Assembly: GCF_000515335.1 (NCBI RefSeq)
Contig: NZ_KI911563.1
Span: 841,598 to 905,597, forward strand
Origin: Cohnella panacarvi Gsoil 349
GTDB lineage: Bacteria > Bacillota > Bacilli > Paenibacillales > Paenibacillaceae
DNA length: 64,000 nt
Direction of reading: 5' to 3'
Shown here: in pieces, positions 7,898 to 17,132 of the stretch
Numbering within the stretch: the first letter of the stretch is position 1
Layout of the letters: each line of letters begins with the position of its first letter
Notes under the pieces: model-generated
The model's database searches: none
What the model was told of the DNA's origin: nothing
The model's input: the letters and a program-made list of their open reading frames with translations, nothing else
Translations under genes and position numbers: made by a program

Positions 7898-9400
7898 TTA
7901 AGCAGCAAGCTGCTTCATATGAGAGCGAAGCTGCTCGCCGGACAACGTCTCTTCTTGGATCAGAACGGCAAGCATCTGCTTGAACGTCTCCATATGAGCG
8001 GATAGTAAAGTCCGAGTCTGCTCGGTCAGCGCATCCAGAATCGCGGCGTTCTCCTTCGACCACATCTCCTGCGTAAGCGCCTGCGGATGAACGATGCCCA
8101 GATCCGACATGCCCGACTCGATCAGCGTTCTCACGATGCCCGTCGCATGCTCGAAATCGCCTCGCGAGCCGGTACTGCGTCCGCCGTAATTGAGTTCTTC
8201 GGCAACCGCGCCGCCAAGCGCTATCATGATCTGCTCTTCCAGTACGCGTTTCGTATACAGATAGCTGTCAGCCTGCGGATTGTGGCGTACGTATCCGAGC
8301 GCTTGACCGCGCGGCGTAAGAGATACTTGCGCTACGCTGCCGGGACGGACGCTTTCCGCGACGATCGCGTGGCCCAGCTCGTGGATCGCAACGCGTTCGC
8401 GCTCTTCGCGCGTCGTCTCGCGGTCCATGCGTTCGCCCATCATCACTTTGTCGATCGCACGGGATAGATGCTCCATGCCGATCGTCGGCGATTCGTCGCG
8501 AAGCGCGTAGATCGCGCCTTCGTTCATGACGCTCTCGAGCTGAGCCCCGGAGAAGCCGAACGTCTCCTCCGCGACTTTGGAGAGCGATACGCCGGAATCG
8601 ATCGGTTTATTGCGGGCATGAATGTTCAGGATATGCTCTCGTCCCGTCTTGTCCGGCAGATCGACTTGAATGTGGCGATCGAATCGGCCCGGACGGAGCA
8701 ACGCCGCATCCAGCAGTTCCTTGCGGTTCGTTGCCGCGATCAACAGAACGCGAACGTCCTCGTCGCCTTGGATGCCGTCCATCTCGGTCAAGAGCTGGTT
8801 AAGCGTCTGGTCGTATTCCCGATGCTGCCCGCCGTCCCGTTTGCCGCCGATGCCGTCGATCTCGTCGATGAAAATAATCGCGCTGTCGCGTTTTTGTTTG
8901 ATCGCTTGCTGACGCGCTTCCTTGAACAGATCGCGGATTCGGCCCGCTCCGACGCCGACGTACATCTCGACGAATTCGCTGCCCGACGCCGCCATGAACG
9001 CGGAGTTCGTATGCTGCGCCGCCGCTTTGGCCAGCAGCGTCTTGCCCGTTCCCGGAGGCCCGGTCAGCAGAATGCCTTTCATCGGCCTGATGCCAAGCTT
9101 CTCGATCCGATCGCGTTGCACGAGAAATTCGAGCGCTTCCTTCAGCTCGCGTTTGGGCTGATCTTGACCGCCGATATCCTCGAAGCTCAAGAAGGAAGGC
9201 TTGCGGGCGGCGACCTTCTTGCCGGCCGCGCCCATCGCCAGGCCGCCGCCTCTGGCACGCATGAACAGAAACACGGCGGTTAACATGAAGGCGCCCATCA
9301 CGAGCACCGCCGGCGGAAGTCCGATATAGAGGAGAAAAACAAGCGCGACCGGAACGATGCCAATCGCGATCTCTTTGCCGTATTGGGATAGATTACGCAT
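7898..9400 (-). CDS. FtsH-like membrane AAA+ metalloprotease, short form
   Basis: The 500-residue protein has two close transmembrane helices at the N-terminus (about 10-48) instead of the two helices separated by an extracytoplasmic domain found in canonical FtsH. An AAA+ module follows: Walker A GPPGTGKT at 114-121, pore loop MYVGVGAGR near 146, Walker B IFIDEID at 176-182, arginine fingers RPGRFDR at 236-242. An M41 protease domain follows with HELGH at 340-344 (FtsH usually HEAGH) and the likely third zinc ligand Asp415 in RGDFEHAT. All catalytic residues are present. It overlaps the preceding small membrane protein gene by eight bases. It is not the housekeeping ftsH, which normally lies next to tilS/hpt and is longer. 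Confidence 0.85.
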   Translation of the reverse strand: MRNLSQYGKEIAIGIVPVALVFLLYIGLPPAVLVMGAFMLTAVFLFMRARGGGLAMGAAGKKVAARKPSFLSFEDIGGQDQPKRELKEALEFLVQRDRIEKLGIRPMKGILLTGPPGTGKTLLAKAAAQHTNSAFMAASGSEFVEMYVGVGAGRIRDLFKEARQQAIKQKRDSAIIFIDEIDGIGGKRDGGQHREYDQTLNQLLTEMDGIQGDEDVRVLLIAATNRKELLDAALLRPGRFDRHIQVDLPDKTGREHILNIHARNKPIDSGVSLSKVAEETFGFSGAQLESVMNEGAIYALRDESPTIGMEHLSRAIDKVMMGERMDRETTREERERVAIHELGHAIVAESVRPGSVAQVSLTPRGQALGYVRHNPQADSYLYTKRVLEEQIMIALGGAVAEELNYGGRSTGSRGDFEHATGIVRTLIESGMSDLGIVHPQALTQEMWSKENAAILDALTEQTRTLLSAHMETFKQMLAVLIQEETLSGEQLRSHMKQLAA

Positions 9401-9926
9401 TCGGCCACACCTCCAATGCAGCAGGTTGTCGAGGAAGAATAACGAACTTCGCGTTCTCGCCGTCGCGCAGCGTCACGTAGACGTTGTCCTCGTCCATAGA
9501 AGTTTCGGCGGTAACGCCGGGATATTGGTCCGACAGCTTGTTCATCGCTTCGCGAATGCCGGTATACTGACGGTTCTCCATCGCTTGGGCAACGTCGAAC
9601 AGCGAATAGCTCCATGCTTGTTCAAGCTTCTCGTTCGCGGTCCCTTCGGCGGAGAGCGTCAACGTTTTGCTTCCGATCTCGGAGGCTCCGTCCTTCTTCA
9701 ACCGGCGGTAAACTTCCGCAATATTCGCGTCCTGCTTCAACTGCAGGTCGATGTTCACGTGTCCGTTCGTCGTCTCGACGACGGCGTTCGTCACGCCCGG
9801 AACGGAACCGGCAATGCGATCTAGCGGCTGTACGATGCCGTAATGGCGATAGGCGAACCAACCGCCGAATAGAATCGCCGCGGTCAAGGCGGCAGTTATC
9901 GTTAAAGGAAGTATTCTGATTTTCAT
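9393..9926 (-). CDS. Hypothetical membrane-anchored protein coupled to the FtsH-like protease
   Basis: This 177-residue protein has one N-terminal transmembrane segment (about 5-27) and an external domain of about 150 residues with no cysteines and no motif I know. The segment 38-90 (VPGVTNAVVETTNGHVNIDL onward) reads like a small alpha/beta module similar in feel to secretin- or BON-like folds, but this is only an impression. Its 3-prime end overlaps the FtsH-like gene, so the two are translated together. A role as substrate, adaptor or regulator of the protease is inferred purely from this overlap. Confidence 0.65.
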   Translation of the reverse strand: MKIRILPLTITAALTAAILFGGWFAYRHYGIVQPLDRIAGSVPGVTNAVVETTNGHVNIDLQLKQDANIAEVYRRLKKDGASEIGSKTLTLSAEGTANEKLEQAWSYSLFDVAQAMENRQYTGIREAMNKLSDQYPGVTAETSMDEDNVYVTLRDGENAKFVILPRQPAALEVWPNA

Positions 9927-10123
9927 CGCGTGTGGTCCTCCTCTAGGTGTGTCGTTATAGGGTCGTGTAGGATTCGCGCGTTCGGTCGCAAGTCATGAAT
10001 CAAATCAATCTGCGAATCAATCATTCGGTACATCAACGAGTATATCAGCTTTTGATAGACGAATCTCTAGCCGATCGTTGGTAATCGCGGGTCGGCTTGG
10101 TATCGGGAATCAGGTACGAATAC

Positions 10124-10149
10124 GAAAAACACGCCGCAAGCGGCGTGTT
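10124..10149 (-). terminator. Intrinsic terminator after the SGNH hydrolase gene
   Basis: The perfect 10-bp stem AACACGCCGC/GCGGCGTGTT with a two-base loop is followed by five T on the minus strand. It ends the carbohydrate operon. The rest of the interval back to the small membrane protein gene holds no gene and no promoter I would defend. Confidence 0.85.
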
Positions 10150-10182
10150 CGGCGCGTTATGATACGGAATGCAGTAACGGCA

Positions 10183-10836
10183 CTATAGTCCGGAAAAAGC
10201 AAGCTTGCTATTCTGCACGGCTTTCATCCATTCGTCCGCGATCAGCTCGTGCCCGGCCGGGGAAGGATGCACGCCGTCATGCATCCAATAACTCGGCTCG
10301 GCCCTTGCTGTCGCTTGCTCGAACGGCTCTTGAAGCGCAACGAAGACGGCATCGTATTCCTTGGCGAGCTCTCGCACGATTGTCCCGTAGCGGTATATAA
10401 ATTCGCGCCATTCTTCCCACCGATCGGCGGGAGGTCCTGCGTTAAGGATGAACGGCTCGCATAGGACAAGCCCCGTATTCGGCAACGCTTCCTTCGTCTC
10501 CTCGAGCAAATGACGGTATACTCTTTCGAATCGGTCCGTTGCCCCTTCGGGTAATTTCCACATGATGCGCCATGCGTCGTTAACGCCGATCAAGAGGCTG
10601 ATCATATCCGGCTGCAGGCTTATCGCATCCTCGTTCCATCTCGCGTATACATCGGACACGCGATTCCCGCCGATTCCTCGATTCCAGAATCGATGGCCCT
10701 GTTCGGCGAGCGCATGCCCGATACGGCTTGCAATCAAGCTCGCGTATCCATGACCGAGCGCTTGATTCGCCCCTGCTTCTCTTGACCGGCCTGCATCGGT
10801 AATGGAATCTCCCTGAAATAAAATTGTCCGTCCCAT
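10183..10836 (-). CDS. SGNH/GDSL-family esterase
   Basis: The protein has about 217 residues and no signal peptide, so it is likely cytosolic. It carries the four SGNH blocks (numbered from an ATG two codons upstream): GDSIT with Ser13, the block II glycine near 58 (GIGGN), Asn88 in GVND, and Asp189/His192 in DGVHP. This matches bacterial carbohydrate deacetylases and acyl esterases of the TAP1/rhamnogalacturonan acetylesterase type. I prefer the second ATG because GGAG lies eight bases before it; the first abuts the ribosome site. It follows the GH38 gene by 12 bases and probably removes acyl groups from imported oligosaccharides before or after the mannosidase acts. Confidence 0.88.
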   Translation of the reverse strand: MGRTILFQGDSITDAGRSREAGANQALGHGYASLIASRIGHALAEQGHRFWNRGIGGNRVSDVYARWNEDAISLQPDMISLLIGVNDAWRIMWKLPEGATDRFERVYRHLLEETKEALPNTGLVLCEPFILNAGPPADRWEEWREFIYRYGTIVRELAKEYDAVFVALQEPFEQATARAEPSYWMHDGVHPSPAGHELIADEWMKAVQNSKLAFSGL

Positions 10837-10848
10837 CTCCATCTCTCC

Positions 10849-13800
10849 TTATCCCATATCGATGATGAATGTTTTGATTTCGTAAGGGTTAATGCTAAAG
10901 GTGACCGCGCTGTCTTCGATCCGTTCTCCCGTCGGCTCTTCCAGCAAATTGCAAAGCTGCCAGGACCGGATCGTTGCATCGCTCCGGATCGTTACCGCTC
11001 CGCGAGCGCCCGCGAATTCGTGGACGCGCAGGACGAGCCGGTTCCCGTCTTCCGCCTTCTTGACCGCGTCGATCATCACATGCGAAGCCGACGGCTCGAA
11101 TAACGAGAATCGCTTCGCGAAGGCTGATCCTCGCGCCGAACGTATCGGATTGTTTAACGCCCATGCCGCTTCTACTGTGCCTCCGGCGCACCAATCGCCT
11201 TCATGCGGGTACAAAGCATAAGTGTATTGATGTATGCCTTCGTCCGCGGACGGATCCGGCCATATCGCGGATTTGATCAGCGAAAGCCTCATGACGTGAT
11301 CCTTGATGTCGTAGCCGTACTTGCAATCGTTCAGCAGACTGACGCCGTAACCCCGTTCGGATAGATCGGCCCATTGGTGACCGACGGTTTCGAACCTGGC
11401 GCCGTCCCAGCTCGTATTCCAATGCGTCGGCCTCTTGACGTTCCCGTACTGGATGTCGTAAGTTGCCTCGGTCGCGCGCACATTGACCGGGAACGCCGCC
11501 TTCAGGAGCTGCTGCCGCTCCTTCCAATCGATCCGGGTCGCGAAATCGATCCTGCGATCGTTCGCGTAGACGATCATCTCCTGACTGATCCTCGAGTCCA
11601 TGTAAGTCCAGACGAACTCGATGGAGGCGAACAGTTCGCCGATGTCTTTGACGGCGACGCTTACGAGCTCGTCGACTTCCCGCATTTTCTCTTGGTAGAA
11701 AATATCGATGTCCCAGGCGTCGAAATTTTTCGGCTTATCCTCGAACGCTTGCAGCACGTTGCCGCATTCGCCCGGCCTCAATAATTCGCGGCGGTTCTCA
11801 AGATCGTAAATTCTCGTAAGCTGCCCCTTCCCGTTCCACGAGACTTCATAGAAAGGCGTTACGATTCCGTCGGGCCGCGCGAGAAAAGGTGTCGCATGCC
11901 CGGGGACAAGCTCGTCATCGATGTCGAACGTCGCGAACCCCATGGCCGGCAAATTTTCCGCGAAGACATATACGGAGCCGTCGGTCGCAACCTGCATCCC
12001 CATCCGGTTGCCGGCGGCGTCGCGCAATCCGAACCGTCTATCGCCGTCCCAGCTTTCCAATCTCACGAGATCCGAACGCTGCCGGGAAGAGCCGTTGAAC
12101 AACGTAACTCCGTTTTCGGAAGGCGACGGATCGGCGATCGCCAACGTCGCTTCTCTCCACGTTTCTTCGACGATCAACCGCGCCTCTTCGTATTCCCGGA
12201 TGCCGTCTTCGTACACTTCGCGAATCGAGGAGCCGGGAATGATGTCATGGAATTGATTGCGAAGGACGATCGTCCAAGCTTGGTTCAATGCTTGCTGCGG
12301 ATACGTCTGCCAGCTAGATTCCGCCATGCCGGCGCTCCGAATCGTATTCAGCCACTCGGTCTCGCGCAGCATGAGCTCAAGCTTGCGGTTCCATCGCTTG
12401 ATCGCGGCTTGGCTCGTATAAGTGCCGCGATGATATTCCAAATATAGCTCGCCGTCCCACGTGTGTACGTATCGGTCCGTCTCCGCGACCGTGCGTTGCA
12501 GTCGGTCGAAATAAGTATCGGCGCGCCCGGTCTCCACGTTCGGCAGCCCCGGCATTTCTTGCAGCCTCCGCCGCATCTCCAGCATGTCGCGGTTGACGCC
12601 GCCTCCGCCGTCTCCATATCCGTACGCAAGCAGAAGCTCGCGGTTGACGTTCTTGTCTTGGTACCCGTCCCATATTCCTTTAACCGTGAAAGGCGTGACA
12701 TCCCCATTGTAAGTATACCACCACATGTCCGATTTCTCGGGCGTCGTAATGAAGTGCGTCAGTATTTCCGTGCCGTCGATTCCCCGCCAGAAGAACGTAT
12801 CGTGCGGAAGACGGTTGTACTGGTTCCAGCTGATCTTCGTCGTCATGAACGTGTCGATGCCCGATTGCTTCAGAATTTGGGGCAGCGCCCAGCTGTACCC
12901 GAATACGTCCGGGAGCCATAAATACGTGCATCGAACGCCGAATTCCCGCGCCAAATACCGCGTACCCGTTAGAATCTGCCTCACGAGGGATTCGCCGCTC
13001 GGGATATTGCAGTCGGCTTCGAGCCACATGGCCCCGCCCGCTTCCCAGCGACCTTCTTCGATTCTCCGCTTCAACTGCGCGAATATTTCCGGGTAATCTT
13101 CCTTGATGTAGGCATAGAGCTGCGGCTGGGATTGGAGGAACGTATACTCCGGATACATCTCCATTAAGCGAAGCACGGTCGAGAACGACCTTGCGGACTT
13201 CTCCCGCGTATGCTTCAATCGCCATAACCAGGCGACATCGATATGCGTGTGGCCGATACAGGTGACGCTTACGGGATGCGACTTGCCGATTCGCCCGATT
13301 TCCGACCGCAGCAACGCTTGCGCGTCGGCGATCGTGTCGTAGTGCCGATCGGATCCGGGCTTCGCCCAATCGAGCCGAAACAAAGCGCGATCCAAGGCGT
13401 TCAACAGCTCCAAGCGCGCCGGATCTTCCTTCGCCAGCTCCTTGATCGTGGCTAGCGTCGCCTTGGCCGTGTAGTACAAGTCGTCCGCCGCCTCGTCCAG
13501 CCATGCCAGCTCCGCCTTGTTCAGCCGGTGCTCCTGCTCCCGCGGCTCTCCTCCGCCTTCCAGGCCGGACCAAAGCCTGAAGCAAAGGGATAACTTCTGG
13601 CCTTCCGAGCCCGGCGGCAGGAACACTTCCTTATGATTGACGTCGACCCCTTGATACGGCTGTCCGTTCAGATACAACAGCGCTTCGAACCCGCCGCAAT
13701 TGCCAGGGTCCGTCTTGCCGAAATCGAATAGACCTACCGATTTCCTGCCTTTCCATTCGCTAGGGATCTCAACGTCCGCCGCTAGCCATACATAGCGATC

Positions 13801-13983
13801 CCGCCCTTGCCAGCGCTCGCCGAGCTGCATGCCCTCCCAATCCCCTTCGGTCGGCGGCCTTGCTCCGATCGCTCCTTCCGCGTCCGTCAGCGCTAGAAAT
13901 CGGCGGAGCTTGACCGGATCTCGATAACGGTATGGCTCAAGCTCGTCGATCCTTGCCGCAAGCTTCTCCTCGATCCAGAACAT
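10849..13983 (-). CDS. Alpha-mannosidase, glycoside hydrolase family 38
   Basis: This 1044-residue retaining alpha-mannosidase has a lead-in domain, then the GH38 catalytic barrel starting at GHTHIDVAWLW with zinc ligands His247 and Asp249. The nucleophile is Asp359 in WLPDVFG. The GH38 middle and C-terminal beta-sandwich domains follow. It has no signal peptide and so acts in the cytoplasm on imported manno-oligosaccharides. It lies in one minus-strand run with an Lpl-type ABC importer, an SGNH esterase and an unassigned carbohydrate protein. The B. subtilis-type PTS context is absent. Family is certain; substrate linkage is not readable. Confidence 0.94.
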   Translation of the reverse strand: MFWIEEKLAARIDELEPYRYRDPVKLRRFLALTDAEGAIGARPPTEGDWEGMQLGERWQGRDRYVWLAADVEIPSEWKGRKSVGLFDFGKTDPGNCGGFEALLYLNGQPYQGVDVNHKEVFLPPGSEGQKLSLCFRLWSGLEGGGEPREQEHRLNKAELAWLDEAADDLYYTAKATLATIKELAKEDPARLELLNALDRALFRLDWAKPGSDRHYDTIADAQALLRSEIGRIGKSHPVSVTCIGHTHIDVAWLWRLKHTREKSARSFSTVLRLMEMYPEYTFLQSQPQLYAYIKEDYPEIFAQLKRRIEEGRWEAGGAMWLEADCNIPSGESLVRQILTGTRYLAREFGVRCTYLWLPDVFGYSWALPQILKQSGIDTFMTTKISWNQYNRLPHDTFFWRGIDGTEILTHFITTPEKSDMWWYTYNGDVTPFTVKGIWDGYQDKNVNRELLLAYGYGDGGGGVNRDMLEMRRRLQEMPGLPNVETGRADTYFDRLQRTVAETDRYVHTWDGELYLEYHRGTYTSQAAIKRWNRKLELMLRETEWLNTIRSAGMAESSWQTYPQQALNQAWTIVLRNQFHDIIPGSSIREVYEDGIREYEEARLIVEETWREATLAIADPSPSENGVTLFNGSSRQRSDLVRLESWDGDRRFGLRDAAGNRMGMQVATDGSVYVFAENLPAMGFATFDIDDELVPGHATPFLARPDGIVTPFYEVSWNGKGQLTRIYDLENRRELLRPGECGNVLQAFEDKPKNFDAWDIDIFYQEKMREVDELVSVAVKDIGELFASIEFVWTYMDSRISQEMIVYANDRRIDFATRIDWKERQQLLKAAFPVNVRATEATYDIQYGNVKRPTHWNTSWDGARFETVGHQWADLSERGYGVSLLNDCKYGYDIKDHVMRLSLIKSAIWPDPSADEGIHQYTYALYPHEGDWCAGGTVEAAWALNNPIRSARGSAFAKRFSLFEPSASHVMIDAVKKAEDGNRLVLRVHEFAGARGAVTIRSDATIRSWQLCNLLEEPTGERIEDSAVTFSINPYEIKTFIIDMG

Positions 13984-14001
13984 TCCGTTCCTCCTCTCCT
14001 C

Positions 14002-15354
14002 CTAGTGTGCGCTTTTCTCCAGAACGAGCTCGATTCTCGCCGGAGCTCCCGTCAGTTGGAACCGCAGGAACACAAGCCGATCTTGAATCCGCTTCGCCGC
14101 GACTCCATCCGAACAGGAGCCGACCTCGAACCCTTCCAGATCGTCCCAGTAGACGAGGCCGAAAGGCATCGGGGCGTGGTAGCCGATCTCGAACGTCATC
14201 CGAATGCGGTCCTCCGTCTTCTCGTAACCGCTCACGAACACTTGCGGAACGGATTCTTCGAACGTATCGCCCATATCGCCTTTGCCGACGTAATTCCGCA
14301 GCCGATCGGGCGCGCACGCCCCATAGACGAACGCCATTTGGCATTCGTTGTCGTAATAGTGGAACGTATCCGGCCAAGGACCTGACGCGGTGCCGCCTAG
14401 CGTCATCGTGTATTCGTTCACGTCCGGACGATGAAGCGTATCCCGGGTCAGCATGTACGAGGCCGCCGTCTTCTCGTTCCGCTTGTGATATTCTTCTATT
14501 GCAAGCGGGAGCGTCGTTAGCGTTATCGGATATTGCGTGATGTATTCGAAAAACAGATCGAGCATGCCCGAACACTCTTCGACATGGGAAGCCGGATAGA
14601 CGGCGAACCGGTCGGTGTATTCCATCTCGTGGCTTTCCTGCTGCTGCAGAAAATAAACCCGCTCGTTATGGTCCGTATTGTCTAGATAGCCGTGAAACAA
14701 GTTTTTCCAATACGCGATATCCTCTCCCGTGCACAAACCCGCCCGCAGCACGTCGTTCGGATCGGTGGAGTAGACGCATGGACTGCCGGAGTGGTACGTC
14801 GCATGCAAGTCTCGAGCCGTCCATTCGCTGGCGACAAGCTTGCCCTTGCCCGGATGCGGCGCTTTGAAACGAGAGCCGTCGATGTACCAAGAGCCCCACG
14901 GGATTCCCTTGTGCGTAATGCCGTCCCACCAGGTCTGCTCCCAGCAATAGCCCCATATGCCGTCGAATCCTAGCTCCTCCGCGACCTCGAGGAATTCGTT
15001 GTAGATTCTGCCGCGAGCGACGATCTTCGTCTTCGCCCATGGGAACGTCTCTTGCAAGACGCGCCAACCGTGCTCGAGCGATTCCTTCAACCGCGCCTTG
15101 GACTTCTCCGATTCGTCGGCGTAGAAGGGCGTCTGCAGGATGACGTCGTCGCCGTACTGGTCGTGCCACGACCGGATGCGGTCCGCGAGCACCGGCGCGG
15201 ATGTCGCGTTGACGATCCAGGTAACCGGAATGCCGTGCTTATGCGCGATCGCGGCCGTCCGATCGATCCCGTCGATCGCGATGCCTTTCCCCCAACTCGT
15301 ATCGACATGCGTCGCGTAGCTGACGAACGTATAAATTAAATTTTCGGGTTTCAT
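14002..15354 (-). CDS. Unassigned carbohydrate-locus protein, possible deacetylase/glycosidase barrel
   Basis: The 450-residue product starts at an ATG with GGAGA ten bases upstream. The N-terminus (YTFVSYATHVDTSWGK, then HGIPVTWIVNA and DVILQTPFYADE) has the strand-helix rhythm and early His/Asp pair seen in the seven-stranded beta/alpha barrel of NodB-type deacetylases and GH38/GH57 enzymes. The middle is rich in Trp, Tyr and His (GYCWEQTWWDG) and the last ~120 residues look like a beta-sandwich. No signal peptide is present. It lies between the solute-binding protein and GH38 genes, so it probably modifies or cleaves the same glycan. I do not recognise the family and no function should be assigned from sequence alone. 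Confidence 0.7.
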   Translation of the reverse strand: MKPENLIYTFVSYATHVDTSWGKGIAIDGIDRTAAIAHKHGIPVTWIVNATSAPVLADRIRSWHDQYGDDVILQTPFYADESEKSKARLKESLEHGWRVLQETFPWAKTKIVARGRIYNEFLEVAEELGFDGIWGYCWEQTWWDGITHKGIPWGSWYIDGSRFKAPHPGKGKLVASEWTARDLHATYHSGSPCVYSTDPNDVLRAGLCTGEDIAYWKNLFHGYLDNTDHNERVYFLQQQESHEMEYTDRFAVYPASHVEECSGMLDLFFEYITQYPITLTTLPLAIEEYHKRNEKTAASYMLTRDTLHRPDVNEYTMTLGGTASGPWPDTFHYYDNECQMAFVYGACAPDRLRNYVGKGDMGDTFEESVPQVFVSGYEKTEDRIRMTFEIGYHAPMPFGLVYWDDLEGFEVGSCSDGVAAKRIQDRLVFLRFQLTGAPARIELVLEKSAH

Positions 15355-15441
15355 GGTCGTCGAATCTCCTTTGCCGCATCGTTGTCTTGACAGCGAAGAG
15401 TCTCCCGAAGGAGACTCTCCGAAGCAAGTTTGAGACACTGC

Positions 15442-17043
15442 TTACTTATTATCCGCCAGCCAAGCGTCGATCTGGGCTTGCAGCTCGGCTTGCACTTTCT
15501 CTACGCCCGCCGACTTCAGCTTGGCGTTCCGCTCGTCGAGCAGCTTGGACGGGTTGGACAGCGCGCCCGTAGCGAGCGTCTTGTATTCCGACACGATGCC
15601 GATGAGCTGGGAGACCTCGTTCTTCACCTTCGTATCGTCGAACACGAAGCCCATTAACGGGAAGCGAACGGCCGTGTCGTTGAACTTCTTCCAGTTCTCG
15701 TACAGATCGTCCGGCTGACCCGGCTTCAAGTAGTTCAGCATCTGGCTGCCGATGACCCAGAACAGCGCCGATGCGCCGTAACCGGAATCGGCGATCGGCT
15801 CGATACGGTTGTCGCCGACCTTCTTGTAGTGCTTGCCTTCGATGCCGTGCACGATCAGATTGACCACGTACGGATCGGTGTGCAGGTAGTTCAGCACCAT
15901 CATGGCGCGTTCCGGATCCTCGGACGTTCTCGAGATGGACATCATGGAGCCGGTAGCGAGATCCGTCGTTACGATCGGTTCCGTCACGACATGGGAGACG
16001 TAATCGTATTGATTGTTATCCGCGATCTTAAGCTCGATGTCGCTGCCCGGCTTCCATACGCCGGACGCCACCCAGATTTTGCCTTGGCGGCGCAATTCCC
16101 CGATATCCGCCTTGTTGGTCGCCGCGTCCGCGTTGATGTAACCTTTCTCGTAATACTTGCGGAACAGCTCGAACTCGCGCTTGTTGATGTCGACGAGCTC
16201 GGGATCGAGAATCGTCTTCACCTTCACGTCCGGCGACGTGTAATCGACGAAGAACATCTGGGTTTTGCCCGGCGTCGGGCCGATCGGACGATAGTTGGAA
16301 TTCGTCTCGAACATCATGTAGACGCCGCCGCCTTGGTTACCCGAGCCTCCGTTAATGAACTGGTTGAGCATGCCGGGCTCTTCCTTGCTTATCTTCTCGT
16401 ACCACGGCTCCAGATCGGCCCACTTGTTGATCGTTTCGATCGGAATGTTGTACTTCTCGACGATGTCTTTGCGATAAGTGAACGATTGCCCTTGCGTAAT
16501 CTCCTTGTTCGTCGGCACCGCGTACAGCTTGCCTTTCATGCGCGGCGCTTCCAGGTAAAGCGGATGGATCGTATCTTTGATGCCTTGGCCGTGCTTATCG
16601 AGCAGTTCGTCCAGCTCAAGGAAAGCTCCCTTCGTTACGTTGCCGAAGTAATTGAGCCAGGACGCGGTGAACACCAGGTCCATCTTCTCGCCCGTATTCA
16701 TCATGAGTTCAGTCCGGTTCTGATAGTCGCTCGCAGAGATCGGTTGAAGCTTGATCGTTGCGTTGATCTTCTCCTTGAAGAACTCGCTAAGCTTCTCCTC
16801 GACCAGTGCGACGTCCGCTTCCGGCGTGCCGAAGTAAGTGATGGAGACTTCGTACGGTTTAAGCTCAGACGCCGGGGAAGCCGATTCGGACGGCTTCTGC
16901 GATTCGGAAGCGCTTGCGCTGGAAACCGCGCTCGGACTTTCGCTTCCCGCGTTGTTATTCTTGTTCGACGAGCAAGCTTGCAGCACCAGCATGGCCGCAA
17001 GCACGACGGCGACGACAACCGCGATCGATCTTCTTTGTCTCAT
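15442..17043 (-). CDS. Extracellular solute-binding lipoprotein, LplA type
   Basis: This 533-residue substrate-binding protein has a lipoprotein signal peptide with a lipobox ending LQAC and Cys24 as the lipidated residue. A Ser/Ala/Glu-rich tether runs to about residue 60, and the two-lobed extracellular solute-binding domain follows. Size and the C-terminal region fit the LplA/YtcQ family common in Paenibacillus, which capture oligosaccharides. Two permease genes of the matching LplB and YtcP types are directly upstream, but no ATPase is encoded nearby; such systems normally share a MsmX-type ATPase. The ligand is probably a manno-oligosaccharide by context. Confidence 0.92.
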   Translation of the reverse strand: MRQRRSIAVVVAVVLAAMLVLQACSSNKNNNAGSESPSAVSSASASESQKPSESASPASELKPYEVSITYFGTPEADVALVEEKLSEFFKEKINATIKLQPISASDYQNRTELMMNTGEKMDLVFTASWLNYFGNVTKGAFLELDELLDKHGQGIKDTIHPLYLEAPRMKGKLYAVPTNKEITQGQSFTYRKDIVEKYNIPIETINKWADLEPWYEKISKEEPGMLNQFINGGSGNQGGGVYMMFETNSNYRPIGPTPGKTQMFFVDYTSPDVKVKTILDPELVDINKREFELFRKYYEKGYINADAATNKADIGELRRQGKIWVASGVWKPGSDIELKIADNNQYDYVSHVVTEPIVTTDLATGSMMSISRTSEDPERAMMVLNYLHTDPYVVNLIVHGIEGKHYKKVGDNRIEPIADSGYGASALFWVIGSQMLNYLKPGQPDDLYENWKKFNDTAVRFPLMGFVFDDTKVKNEVSQLIGIVSEYKTLATGALSNPSKLLDERNAKLKSAGVEKVQAELQAQIDAWLADNK

Positions 17044-17132
17044 TGCTTTCGTACCCCTCCTAATATAATTAAATCATAATGTATAGATCGGCCGGCGGCC
17101 ATGGTTCCGCGAGCCGGTTCTACCGCAGGGAA

